Below are positions 16,931-24,928 of a DNA stretch of 64,000 nucleotides, in pieces (positions within the stretch are counted from its first letter, which is position 1; each line of letters starts with the position of its first letter). This stretch comes from Actinacidiphila glaucinigra (GTDB lineage: Bacteria > Actinomycetota > Actinomycetes > Streptomycetales > Streptomycetaceae): positions 100,481 to 164,480 of the forward strand of contig NZ_FZOF01000022.1 in NCBI RefSeq assembly GCF_900188405.1, read 5' to 3'. The notes beneath the pieces were generated by a model, which saw only the letters and a list, made by a program, of their open reading frames with translations, had not been told where the DNA came from and ran no database searches. The position numbers were made by a program, and so were the translations under genes.

Positions 16931-17025
16931 CGCCTGTCTCCCATCGTCAGCGATCATCCCGCCTCACGGTAGGGCGCCGGTCTGACAGCGGGCATGCCCG
17001 CGTCCCGCGTGCGGCGCGGGTCCGC

Positions 17026-17511
17026 TCAGGCCGGTACGTCCGCGGTGGGGCGGGGCCGGGCGCTGGGGCCCGGGGTGCGGTCGACCTCTTCGGGGGCGCC
17101 GATCACATGGCCCTCGTCGCAGACCAGCCGGGCCCGTACGGGCGCGCCGCAGTCGTGGTGGGTGGCCAGCAGAGCCGGGCCCTCGGGGTCGGCGAGGTAC
17201 TTGTCGCCCCACTGCCGCAGCGAGGTGAGCAGCGGGTAGAGGTCCCGGCCCTTCTCGGTGAGCACGTACTCGGCACGCCGCCGGGCGCCGGGCTCCTGGT
17301 ACGTGTGCAGTTCGAGGAGCCCGTGGTCGACCAGGCCGCCCAGCCGGTCCGCCAGCACCGAGCGGGAGACACCGAGGTGGTCCTGGAGGTCGCTGAAGCG
17401 CCTGATCCCGCGGGTGACATCGCGAAGGATGAGCAGCACCCAGGACTGGCCGACGAGCCCGACGGCCCGCCCGACGGAGCAGTTCGAGGTGTCCTGGTCG
17501 AGGTATTCCAT
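17026..17511 (-). CDS. HxlR-family transcriptional regulator
   Basis: A 161-residue winged helix-turn-helix protein. The N-terminal Cys typical of many HxlR proteins is present (SNCSVGRAVGLVGQSWVLLI), followed by LRDVTRGIRRFSDLQDHLGV, SRSVLADRLGGLVDHGLLEL and YVLTEKGRDLYPLLTSLRQW. A further C-terminal stretch contains HDCGAPVRARLVCDEGH, possibly metal- or redox-sensitive. It is divergent from an MFS exporter and thioesterase; palindromes lie between the two starts, so it probably controls that pair and itself. Confidence 0.9.
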   Translation of the reverse strand: MEYLDQDTSNCSVGRAVGLVGQSWVLLILRDVTRGIRRFSDLQDHLGVSRSVLADRLGGLVDHGLLELHTYQEPGARRRAEYVLTEKGRDLYPLLTSLRQWGDKYLADPEGPALLATHHDCGAPVRARLVCDEGHVIGAPEEVDRTPGPSARPRPTADVPA

Positions 17512-17523
17512 GCTCGGATCCTA

Positions 17524-17548
17524 CCTGAGTTCTCAGATAGAACTCAGG
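17524..17548. promoter_or_regulatory. Inverted-repeat operator beside HxlR
   Basis: CCTGAGTTCT and AGAACTCAGG form a perfect 10-bp inverted repeat with a 5-base spacer, 13 bases upstream of the HxlR start. Half-site AGTTC/GAACT recurs at 17573-17590. Confidence 0.7.
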
Positions 17549-17572
17549 CGTGGTAGCGTGCCCGTCAGCTAG

Positions 17573-17587
17573 GTTCGAAAGTCGAAC
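17573..17587. promoter_or_regulatory. Second inverted repeat in the HxlR/MFS intergenic region
   Basis: GTTCGA and TCGAAC form a perfect 6-bp dyad with spacer AAG, and the adjacent CGAACTCAG matches the arm of the first palindrome. It may be a second binding site nearer the MFS start. Confidence 0.5.
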
Positions 17588-17609
17588 TCAGCCGGGAAGG
17601 GAACAGCTC

Positions 17610-19202
17610 ATGAGGAGCCCGAGCGCCGCCACGGACCAGGCCGTCAGTGCGGGTGCGTCCGACGCCGCGACCATCGTGAGGACACCGGAAGCGGGGGAGG
17701 CGAGGAAGCGGTGGATCGGCTTCGTCGTCGCGAGCCTCGGCCAGATGGCGATGTTCGTGAACATCACCCAGACCACCGCCGTCCTCGCCCCGCTCCAGCA
17801 GGACCTGCGGGTGTCCGGCGCCCAGCTGGTGTGGATCGCCGGGATCTACTCGATGATGGTGGCCAGCTTCGTGCTCTCCGCCGGGACCGTCGGCGACCGC
17901 TTCGGCCGCCGGCGCGTCTTCGCCCTCGGCATGGTGCTGCTCGGCGGCGGCAGCCTCGTCACCTCACTGGCCTCGGGAGCCTCGGGCGTCATCGTCGGCC
18001 AGGCCCTCATGGGCCTCGGCGGCGCCGCCATCCTGCCGAACAGCCTGTCCCTGGTGACGGGCATGTTCGCGGAGCCGCACGCCCGGACCCGGGCCGTCGG
18101 CATCTGGGTCGCCGTCTCCGGCATAGGCCTGGCCTTCGGGCCGGTGGCCGCGGGGCTGATCCTCGAGCGTTGGTCCTGGCACGCGGTGTTCCTGGTCAAC
18201 GTCGTCCTGGCGGTGCTGGTCCTGGTGCTGACGCCCCGGTTCGTCACCGAGAGCCGGCAGCCCGGACGCCACCTCGACCCGCCCGGTCTCGTGCTCGCGG
18301 TGCTCGCCATCGGCGCGCTGAACTACGGCCTCGTCGAGGGCGGCCACACCGGCTTCGGCACCACCCACGCGATCACGGCCTTCGCGGTCGCCGCCGCCTC
18401 GCTCGCCGCCTTCGTCGTCCACGAGGCGCGCACCCCCACGCCCATGCTCAAGCTGCGGCTCTTCCGCGGCCGCTCCTTCGCCACGGCCAACGTCGTCGCG
18501 ATGGTCGCCCAGTACGCCTTCGTGGCCACCGCCTTCGCCCAGGTGCTGTACTTCGAGCGGATCCGGCACGAGTCCATCCTCGACGCGGGCCTGCTGCTCC
18601 TGCCGCTGATGGGCTCCTACGTGCTGGTCAGCTACGTGGCCGCGGCGATCGCCCGCCGCATCGGCTTCAAGGCGACCCTGGGCATCGGCGCCCTGCTCGC
18701 CTCGGCGGGTACCCTGCTGATGACGGTCCAGACGCCCACCTCGTCGACGGAGGTGATCGTGCTGCTGATGGCGATGTTCGGTGCCGGCGCGGGCCTGGTC
18801 CTGCCGCCGAGCACGGCCGTGGCCGTCATCAGCGTGCCGCAGACCGACGGCGGCATGGCCAGCGGCACCGTCAACCTCTTCCGCCAGGTCGGCGGCACGC
18901 TCGGGGCGACCGTCACCGGCACCGTGCTCACCAGCGGCCTCGCCTCCCGGCTGCCCGGCGAACTCTCCGACCGCGGCGTCCCCTCCCGCCTCGCCGACCA
19001 GGTGACCCAGGCCGTCGGCACCGGTGCCCAGGGTTCCACCCTGCCGGCCGGGCTCCGGGACACCGTCACCGAGGCCGTCGGCGGCGCCTTCACCGGAGCC
19101 CTGCACCTGGCCGTGCTCATCCCCGGCGTGGGCCTGGCGGCCGCCGCCGTCGCCGCCCTCGTGCTGGTCGGCAACCGGCCCGCCCCGCAGCAGGCCCACT
19201 GA
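17610..19202 (+). CDS. MFS multidrug exporter, DHA2 (14-helix) type
   Basis: A 530-residue integral membrane protein, long enough for 14 helices. The substrate/proton motifs are clear: helix 1 begins RKRWIGFVVASLGQMAMFVN, motif A is GTVGDRFGRRRVFALGMVLL, and motif C-like glycine-rich sequence is VAVSGIGLAFGPVAAGLILE, as in drug/proton antiporters. Start ATG 17610 follows GGGAAGGGAAC; the upstream in-frame extension lacks a site. It is divergent from HxlR and followed 38 bases later by a thioesterase gene, probably co-transcribed. The exported compound is not known. Confidence 0.9.
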   Translation: MRSPSAATDQAVSAGASDAATIVRTPEAGEARKRWIGFVVASLGQMAMFVNITQTTAVLAPLQQDLRVSGAQLVWIAGIYSMMVASFVLSAGTVGDRFGRRRVFALGMVLLGGGSLVTSLASGASGVIVGQALMGLGGAAILPNSLSLVTGMFAEPHARTRAVGIWVAVSGIGLAFGPVAAGLILERWSWHAVFLVNVVLAVLVLVLTPRFVTESRQPGRHLDPPGLVLAVLAIGALNYGLVEGGHTGFGTTHAITAFAVAAASLAAFVVHEARTPTPMLKLRLFRGRSFATANVVAMVAQYAFVATAFAQVLYFERIRHESILDAGLLLLPLMGSYVLVSYVAAAIARRIGFKATLGIGALLASAGTLLMTVQTPTSSTEVIVLLMAMFGAGAGLVLPPSTAVAVISVPQTDGGMASGTVNLFRQVGGTLGATVTGTVLTSGLASRLPGELSDRGVPSRLADQVTQAVGTGAQGSTLPAGLRDTVTEAVGGAFTGALHLAVLIPGVGLAAAAVAALVLVGNRPAPQQAH

Positions 19203-19240
19203 CCCCGCCCGCGTCACAGGACGAACAGGAGAGAGCCACG

Positions 19241-19657
19241 ATGACGGAGACCACCGAACCGGACCTCGACCCTGAGGCCGCAGGAGCCTTCCTGCGCGCC
19301 GTCGGACTGCACTACGACAAGATCAGCGCGCAGGAGGTCACCGCCCACCTGGAGGCCACCGAGGAGCACCACACCCCGTGGGGGATCACCCACGGCGGCC
19401 TCTACTCCACCGTCATCGAGAGCGTGGCGAGCGTCGGCGCCTCCTACGCCGTGCGGTCCGAGGGCCGGTTCGCCGTCGGCGTCGGCAACCAGACCGACTT
19501 CCTGCTCCCGTACGTCAGGGGCCGCCTCGACGTCCGCGGCACCCCGCTCCAGCAGGGCCGGAGCCTGCAGTTGTGGCTGGCGGTGATCACCGACGCGGCG
19601 GGCCGGCCGATAGCCCGCGGCCAGGTGCGGCTGTTCAACCGCTCCCTGCCCGTCTGA
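19241..19657 (+). CDS. PaaI-type hotdog thioesterase
   Basis: A 138-residue hotdog-fold protein. The signature HGG lies in HHTPWGITHGGLYSTVIESV, followed by the strand NQTDFLLPYVRGRLDVRGTP and LQLWLAVITDAAGRPIARGQ; these match PaaI/YbgC-like acyl-CoA thioesterases, which hydrolyse CoA thioesters of aryl or acyl groups. It follows the MFS gene closely and probably belongs to the HxlR-controlled unit, perhaps detoxifying the same class of compound. Its stop lies inside a terminator hairpin. Confidence 0.85.
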   Translation: MTETTEPDLDPEAAGAFLRAVGLHYDKISAQEVTAHLEATEEHHTPWGITHGGLYSTVIESVASVGASYAVRSEGRFAVGVGNQTDFLLPYVRGRLDVRGTPLQQGRSLQLWLAVITDAAGRPIARGQVRLFNRSLPV

Positions 19658-19672
19658 CGGCGGGCAGGGAGC
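19641..19672 (+). terminator. Hairpin terminator over the thioesterase stop
   Basis: GCTCCCTGCCCG (19641-19652) pairs perfectly with CGGGCAGGGAGC (19661-19672); the 8-base loop contains the stop codon. Confidence 0.75.
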
Positions 19673-19715
19673 CCCGGGGCGCAGGGAAGCCGGGCGGCGG
19701 CCCCGTTCCCGCCCT

Positions 19716-20552
19716 TCAGGGCGCCGGGCGGATCTCCTGTGTGCAGCACTTGATGCCCCCGCCGGCCTTGTGGAACTCCGTGAGGTCGACGGGGACGGGC
19801 ACGTAGCCCCGCCCCGCGAGCTGCTCGGCCAGCCCCGTCGCGGCGGGGGCCACGAACACGTGGAGCCCGTCCGACACCGAGTTGAGGCCGAACGCCAGCG
19901 CGTCGTCCGCGGTGGCGACGACCGCGTCCGGGAACATCCGGCGCAGCACCTCGCGGCTGCCGGGGGAGAACGCCTCCGGGTGGTACGCGATGTTCGCCGG
20001 CCCGCCCGCGGCCCCGTCGTCGAGGACGAACAGCGCGGTGTCCAGGTGGTAGAAGCGCGGGTCCACCAGCTGCAGGCCGATCGTCGGCACACCGAGGAAC
20101 TCCTGCACCTCGTGGTGCGCCGCCCGGACGGTGCGGAAGCCCGTACCGGCCAGGACGAAACCGCCGACCGGCACCAGGTCGCCCTCCCCCTCGCAGACCG
20201 ACACCGGGCGGTGCACGTCGAAACCCGCCGCCTTGAACCAGGCCGCGTACTCCTCGGCCTCCGGGCGGCGTTCGGGCGCGTGGAAGGACGAGCCGAACAC
20301 CCGCCCCTCCACCACGAGCGCCGAGTTGGCGGCGAACACCATGTCGGGCAGCCCCGGGACCGGCTCGACGGACTCCACCGTGTGACCGTGCTCCCGGTAG
20401 GCCCGCACCAGCGCGGCCCACTGCTCACGGGCGAGGGCGGTGTCGACCCGCACGCCCTCCCGCATCCACGGGTTGATCGCGTAGCGCACATCGAAGTGGT
20501 CCGGCGGGCAGACCAGATAACGCCGGGGGCGGGCCACACGGTTCTCGGGCAC
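19716..20552 (-). CDS. DDAH-like amidinotransferase-fold hydrolase
   Basis: A 278-residue protein of the dimethylarginine dimethylaminohydrolase / amidinotransferase fold. Substrate-binding segments GLPDMVFAANSALVVEGRVF and FYHLDTALFVLDDG are present, and the C-terminal catalytic Cys lies in FHKAGGGIKCCTQEIRPAP with His in the same fold. DDAH converts methylated arginines to citrulline; related enzymes act on arginine or ornithine. GTG 20552 was chosen because GGAGGA lies seven bases upstream; an upstream TTG is unlikely. An Lrp-family regulator is encoded directly upstream. Confidence 0.85.
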   Translation of the reverse strand: MPENRVARPRRYLVCPPDHFDVRYAINPWMREGVRVDTALAREQWAALVRAYREHGHTVESVEPVPGLPDMVFAANSALVVEGRVFGSSFHAPERRPEAEEYAAWFKAAGFDVHRPVSVCEGEGDLVPVGGFVLAGTGFRTVRAAHHEVQEFLGVPTIGLQLVDPRFYHLDTALFVLDDGAAGGPANIAYHPEAFSPGSREVLRRMFPDAVVATADDALAFGLNSVSDGLHVFVAPAATGLAEQLAGRGYVPVPVDLTEFHKAGGGIKCCTQEIRPAP

Positions 20553-20675
20553 GGCGAACTCCTCCGCTTCCTGCGGCAAGGCCGGGGGAACGGCTCAACG
20601 GTAGGAATCGGGGGCCGTGGGCGACAAGATCCGGACGCTGCGCGCACACGCAGCGATGCTGCGTCGAACAGCCCT

Positions 20676-21179
20676 TCAACGCAGGTCTGCTGCGCCCTCC
20701 GCGGCGGGCCGCGCCGCCCCCGCCTCCGGACTGTCGGGCAGCAGGTGCGACAGCACCATGTAACTGATCGTCTTCCGGATGAAGGGCTCGGTCCTGATCC
20801 GCTCCAGGACCTCCTCGAAGTGCTCGACGTCGGTCGCCCGGACGTGCAGCAGGGCGTCCGCGCCCCCGGTCACCGTCATCGCCGCCGTGATCTCCGGGTG
20901 GTTCCTGACGACCTCGGCCAGCCGCCGGGGCGGCGCCGCGCCCTCGCAGTACACCTCCACGTACGCCTCCGTCCGCCACCCGAGGGCCGCGGGCCGGACG
21001 GTGGCGGTGAACCCGGTGATGATCCCGGACTCGCGCAGCCGGTCCACCCGCCGCTTGACGGCGGTGGCCGACAGGCCGATGTCCGCGCCGATCTCGGCGA
21101 AACTCGTCCTGGCGTTCGCGATCAGAGCCGCGACGATCTTGCGGTCGAGCTCGTCGAACGGCACGGGTCTGTGGACCAT
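20676..21179 (-). CDS. Lrp/AsnC-family regulator
   Basis: A 167-residue regulator with the N-terminal helix-turn-helix FDELDRKIVAALIANARTSF, AEIGADIGLSATAVKRRVDR, LRESGIITGFTATVRP and a C-terminal RAM/ligand-binding domain (GGADALLHVRATDVEHFEEV). It lies upstream of the DDAH-like gene on the same strand with 123 bases between them, and 15 bases downstream of a DUF5937-type regulator, so it may be transcribed with that gene. Amino-acid-responsive control of the arginine-related enzyme is the obvious inference. Its tail (SPEAGAARPAAEGAADLR) is non-conserved. Confidence 0.9.
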   Translation of the reverse strand: MVHRPVPFDELDRKIVAALIANARTSFAEIGADIGLSATAVKRRVDRLRESGIITGFTATVRPAALGWRTEAYVEVYCEGAAPPRRLAEVVRNHPEITAAMTVTGGADALLHVRATDVEHFEEVLERIRTEPFIRKTISYMVLSHLLPDSPEAGAARPAAEGAADLR

Positions 21180-21194
21180 GCCCCGCTCCTTCCC

Positions 21195-22166
21195 TCAGCC
21201 GTCCTGCTGGGCCGCGACCAGGGCGTCGCCGGTCTCCGTCCGGTAGTAGAGCACGGAACGCCCCGCCCGCCGGCGCCGCACCAGACGGGCGTCGAGCAGC
21301 ACTTTCAGATGACGTCCCACCGAACCCAGCCCCTGGCCGGTCAGCGCGACCAGCTGGGTGGTGCTCATCGGCGTCGCGAGCAGCACCAGGACGGCCGCGC
21401 GCGCCGGGCCGAGCAGCGCGCCCAGCGCCTCGGGAACGCGCTGCCGGCCCGCCTCGGCCAGCGCCCCCGAGCACGGGTAGACCACCGCGTACCGCACGGG
21501 CTCGTCCCAGGACACCCAGCCGGTGCGCGGGGTGACGGGCACGAACATCAGCCGGGCGCCGGACAGGTCGCGCGGCGGGTAGTCCCGCGTGTTGATCTGC
21601 AACCGGCCCTCGCCGAGCCAGCGCATCCCCCGGCGCATGTCGTCCAGCGCCTCCGCCCAGCCGCCGCGGCCCAGTTGGGCGGTGCGCGCCACGATGTCGG
21701 CCTCGATGACCCGCCTGCGGCGCGGCCACTCCGGCAGCACCGTGTGCGTCCACACCCAGGCGACGAGGTCCGCCGCGCGCTCCGGCAGGTCCGCGCGGCG
21801 CAGCGGGTCGGGGAGCGGACCGCCGAGCGACACGGACAGATGCTCACGGGCGGCGTCCGGCGGGGTCTCCCGGATCCGCTCCAGCTCCTCCTCGAAGCCG
21901 GGAGCGCCCTCGCCGGAAGGCGTGGGAGTCAGGAAGTCGGCGTTCCAGGTGCGCCCCAGAGCGGCACGCACCAGCAGCCCGGTCACCGGGTCGGCGGCCA
22001 GCCGCTCCCGGTACGCCGGCAGGTGCGCGCCGAGCCAGCCGCGCTCCCCGGGGTGCGCGGCCGTGCCCCGGTCGAGCAGCTTGAGGGCCGCGATGGCCTC
22101 GGCCAGCGGGGAGACGACGAACCGGCTGCCCACCAGCGTCTCCGCGTTCACCACCCACCAGCCCAT
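21195..22166 (-). CDS. ArsR-type (DUF5937-like) transcriptional regulator
   Basis: A 323-residue protein. The long N-terminal part (VGSRFVVSPLAEAIAALKLL, then AHLPAYRERLAADPVTGLLV) resembles DUF5937, and a winged helix-turn-helix lies at the C-terminus: LGPARAAVLVLLATPMSTTQ, LVALTGQGLGSVGRHLKVLL, DARLVRRRRAGRSVLYYRT. Such regulators in Streptomyces often sit beside MFS genes. Here an MFS protein is divergent, 74 bases away, with a palindrome between the starts. ATG 22166 follows GAGGAGGG. Confidence 0.85.
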   Translation of the reverse strand: MGWWVVNAETLVGSRFVVSPLAEAIAALKLLDRGTAAHPGERGWLGAHLPAYRERLAADPVTGLLVRAALGRTWNADFLTPTPSGEGAPGFEEELERIRETPPDAAREHLSVSLGGPLPDPLRRADLPERAADLVAWVWTHTVLPEWPRRRRVIEADIVARTAQLGRGGWAEALDDMRRGMRWLGEGRLQINTRDYPPRDLSGARLMFVPVTPRTGWVSWDEPVRYAVVYPCSGALAEAGRQRVPEALGALLGPARAAVLVLLATPMSTTQLVALTGQGLGSVGRHLKVLLDARLVRRRRAGRSVLYYRTETGDALVAAQQDG

Positions 22167-22183
22167 GCCCCGCCCTCCTCACC

Positions 22184-22201
22184 TTTCGCGCTCGCGCGAA
22201 A
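22184..22201. promoter_or_regulatory. Palindrome between regulator and MFS gene
   Basis: TTTCGCG and CGCGAAA form a perfect 7-bp inverted repeat with spacer CTCG. It lies directly behind the ribosome binding site of the regulator gene and 40 bases before the MFS start, a position suited to repressing both. Confidence 0.6.
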
Positions 22202-22240
22202 CATTAACCGCCCGATCCGGCGCCGCCGAGACTCGGGTCC

Positions 22241-23455
22241 ATGCGCACCTACCAAGAGCTCTTCCGCACACGGGAGTTCACCCCGCTGTTCCTGGTCTCC
22301 ACCGGCCAGGTCGCGGCGCAGACGGTGAGCGGGCTGGCCCTGAGCACCCTGGTCTACGACGCCACGGGCTCGCCGCTGCTCTCCGCCGTCGCCATGTTCG
22401 GCCCGTCCCTCGCGCAGGTGGCGGGGGCGACGACCCTGCTGTCGGCGGCCGACCGGCTGCCGCCGCGCGCCGCGCTCGCCGCGGTCGCCCTGATCTTCGC
22501 CCTCGGCACCGCCGTACTGGCCGTCCCCGGCCTGCCGATCTGGGCCGTCTTCGTCATCCTTCCGGCCGAGGGACTGGTGGCGTCCCTGGGCGGCGGGGTG
22601 CGCTACGGACTGCTCCACGAGATCCTCCCCAAGGGCGGCTTCCTGCTGGGCCGTTCCGTGCTGAACATGGCGACCGGCACCATGCAGATCTGCGGCTTCG
22701 CCGCCGGCGGTCTGCTGCTCGCCGCCCTGTCCCCGCGCGGGGTCCTGCTCGCCGGCGCGGCCCTCTACCTCGCGGCCGCGGCCGCCGCCCTGACCGGACT
22801 GCGCCCCAGACCGCCGCGCGCGGGCGGCCGCCCCTCGGCGGCCGAGACCTGGCGGACCAACGTGCTGCTGTGGTCCGCCAGGCCGCGCCGCTACGTGTAC
22901 CTCGCGCTCTGGGTCCCCAACGGCCTGATCGTCGGCTGCGAGTCGCTGTTCGTGCCCTACGCGCCCGAGAACGCCGGGCTGCTCCTGGCCGCCGCGGCCT
23001 GCGGCATGCTCGTCGGCGACACCATGGCCGGCCGGTTCGTGCCGCCATGGTGGCGGGAACGCGCGGGCGCCGCCCTGCGCCTGCTGCTCGCGGCCCCCTA
23101 CCTGGTCTTCGCCCTGCACCCGGCGCTGCCCCTCGCGGCGGCCGTCGTCGCCCTGGCCTCCGTCGGCTACGCGGCGAGCCTGCTGCTGCAGGAGCGGCTG
23201 ATGGCCCTCACCCCGGACGAACTCAGCGGTCACGCCCTCGGGCTGCACTCCTCGGGCATGCTCGCCTGCCAGGGCCTGGGCGCCGCCCTGGCCGGCGCCG
23301 TCGCCCAGCACACCTCCCCGGCGACCGCGATGACGGTCATGGCCGCGCTCTCCGTCACCGTCACCTTGGTGCTGGCCCCCGGCCTGCGCCCCGGCCCCGG
23401 CGGTGCCGTCACGCCCGCGGCGCCCGGCCCCGCGACCCGTCGTCCAGTCCCGTGA
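22241..23455 (+). CDS. MFS transporter
   Basis: A 404-residue membrane protein with about 12 helices and the organisation of MFS efflux proteins lacking a strong motif A: helix 1 FLVSTGQVAAQTVSGLALST, later LPIWAVFVILPAEGLVASLG and RYVYLALWVPNGLIVGCESL. Related proteins are usually annotated as MFS transporters of unknown substrate. It is divergent from the DUF5937-type regulator, which likely controls it. Its last 47 bases overlap the convergent alkB gene tail to tail. Confidence 0.85.
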   Translation: MRTYQELFRTREFTPLFLVSTGQVAAQTVSGLALSTLVYDATGSPLLSAVAMFGPSLAQVAGATTLLSAADRLPPRAALAAVALIFALGTAVLAVPGLPIWAVFVILPAEGLVASLGGGVRYGLLHEILPKGGFLLGRSVLNMATGTMQICGFAAGGLLLAALSPRGVLLAGAALYLAAAAAALTGLRPRPPRAGGRPSAAETWRTNVLLWSARPRRYVYLALWVPNGLIVGCESLFVPYAPENAGLLLAAAACGMLVGDTMAGRFVPPWWRERAGAALRLLLAAPYLVFALHPALPLAAAVVALASVGYAASLLLQERLMALTPDELSGHALGLHSSGMLACQGLGAALAGAVAQHTSPATAMTVMAALSVTVTLVLAPGLRPGPGGAVTPAAPGPATRRPVP

Positions 23456-24095
23456 CCCGCATCGTGATGTTCAGCCGGCCGGAGGCGAGACCGGTGGCCG
23501 GGTCGCCCGTGCCCGGGTGGACCTTCGGCACGGCGTGGTAGGCGAAGCGGGACGGGCCGCCGAAGACGAACAGGTCGCCGGAGGCCAGTTCCAGGTCCGT
23601 GTACGGGCGGTTGCGGTTCTCGGTGTTGCCGAAACGGAAGACGCAGGTGTCGCCGATGGTCAGCGACACGACGGGGGCGTCGCTGCGCTCGTCCTTGTCC
23701 TGGTGCATGCCGAGCCTGGCGTCGCCGTCGTAGAAGTTGATCAGCGCGGTGTCCGGGGTGTAGCCGTCGCCCGCCGCGGGGTCCTCGTAGGCCGCGACCA
23801 GGGCGCGGCGGCCAAGCTCCACCATCCAGTCCGGGAAGGGCGCGACCCGGGCGCCGTTCACGTCGTCCGCGGTACGGGTGTACCGGTACGGCTGCCAGTG
23901 CCAGCCGATGCAGACCGTACGCACCGACATCACTCCGCCGCGAGGGAGGCGGGTGTGCCGGATCGGCACCGGGCCCATCGCCCAGGCGCGGCAGGCGACG
24001 ACCAGCTCACGCTGCTCGTCCAGGGTGAGCCAGCCCGGCACGTGCACCGCGCCCGGTGCCACCCGCAGCCGGGGCCGGGGGATGAGCGCGCTCAC
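23409..24095 (-). CDS. alkB: AlkB-family DNA/RNA dealkylase
   Basis: A 228-residue Fe(II)/2-oxoglutarate dioxygenase that removes methyl groups from N1-methyladenine and N3-methylcytosine by oxidation. Iron ligands are the HxD of LINFYDGDARLGMHQDKDER and the distal His of SRFAYHAVPKV; the 2-oxoglutarate Arg lies in ASGRLNITMRV. The nucleotide-recognition lid region TVCIGWHWQPYRYTRTADDV is as in E. coli AlkB. GTG 24095 overlaps the stop of the gene upstream by 4 bases, so it is the last gene of a translationally coupled repair operon. Its stop lies inside the convergent MFS gene. Confidence 0.93.
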   Translation of the reverse strand: MSALIPRPRLRVAPGAVHVPGWLTLDEQRELVVACRAWAMGPVPIRHTRLPRGGVMSVRTVCIGWHWQPYRYTRTADDVNGARVAPFPDWMVELGRRALVAAYEDPAAGDGYTPDTALINFYDGDARLGMHQDKDERSDAPVVSLTIGDTCVFRFGNTENRNRPYTDLELASGDLFVFGGPSRFAYHAVPKVHPGTGDPATGLASGRLNITMRVTGLDDGSRGRAPRA

Positions 24096-24928
24096 CGGGC
24101 ACCGCCCTCGCCCGGGGCGGCCGCGGTCACCCAGCCCCGGTCCACGTGCCAGGTCCGGCCGTCCGGGGTCGCGCCGCGCAGGCCCTGGAGCGTCTCCGCC
24201 CCGGCGGCGGCCACCACGCGCGCGTCGCCGAGACGGGCGAAGCCGTACGTACGCGCCGGGTCCCATTGGGTGCTGCGCCGCAGCCTGCGGGCCAGCTGCG
24301 CCCACCCGGCCGGCGCCGCGGCCACCACCCAGGCGTCGGGCGCCGGCGCGGTCAGCCTTTGTGCGGCCCGCAGCCAGGAGGCGGCCCGTTCGGGCCAGTC
24401 CACGACGGCCGCGACGGTGCCACCCGATGCCTGCCACGCCGCGGCGAAGGCCTCGGCGGCGGCCCGGGAGGCGGCGTCCCGGCTGTGGCCGAGGGCGACG
24501 GCGCTCACCCTGGGGCGGGCGTCACCCAGCAGGCGCAGCAGCGCGGCGAGTTCGGTCCCGGTGTGCGGCGCCGGTCCCGGAACGCCGTCGAGCGCGGCCA
24601 GGTCCTCGGGCGGGACCAGCGGCGAGGCCGGTGCCGCTGCGGGTGCGTCGGGGTGGGTCATGGCGTTCCGCTCCGTCGGTGTCGCCTTCCATTGTCGGTA
24701 CCGCTGCGGGAGGCAGCGGGCGCAGGGCCGGTACCCCGCGGCGACCGCCGTCGCCACGTCCGCGAAGAACACCCGCTCCCGCACGTATCCGCCGCGGGCG
24801 ATGGCTCGCAGAGCGGCCGGGCAGTCGAGGCGGCCGTACAGCCGGCCGCGCCGGTGCCCGCCCAGCGCCCCGGGGACCGCGCTGCGGTACGGCAGCCCGT
24901 CCGGGCCGGTCAGCACGTACCGCGTCAC
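24092..24928 (-). CDS. Ada zinc-domain fused to an unknown C-terminal domain
   Basis: A 278-residue protein with two parts. Residues 1-85 resemble stand-alone Ada metal-binding domains: GALGGHRRGRLYGRLDCPAA, LRAIARGGYVRERVFFADVA and GYRPCARCLPQRYRQWK, with three visible Cys (one of the usual four is missing). After an Ala/Pro linker, a Rossmann-like or periplasmic-binding-like region follows (RVSAVALGHSRDAASRAAAE, PDAWVVAAAPAGWAQLARRL, YGFARLGDARVVAAAGAETL). An internal ATG at 24661 with GGAG upstream might produce the C-terminal part alone. Start GTG 24928 overlaps the preceding stop by 4 bases. Role in alkylation repair is inferred from context. Confidence 0.7.
   Translation of the reverse strand: MTRYVLTGPDGLPYRSAVPGALGGHRRGRLYGRLDCPAALRAIARGGYVRERVFFADVATAVAAGYRPCARCLPQRYRQWKATPTERNAMTHPDAPAAAPASPLVPPEDLAALDGVPGPAPHTGTELAALLRLLGDARPRVSAVALGHSRDAASRAAAEAFAAAWQASGGTVAAVVDWPERAASWLRAAQRLTAPAPDAWVVAAAPAGWAQLARRLRRSTQWDPARTYGFARLGDARVVAAAGAETLQGLRGATPDGRTWHVDRGWVTAAAPGEGGAR

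Noticed and set aside
19716..20579. TTG start at 20579 for the DDAH-like gene
   Set aside because: GTG 20552 has GGAGGA at the right distance whereas TTG has none.
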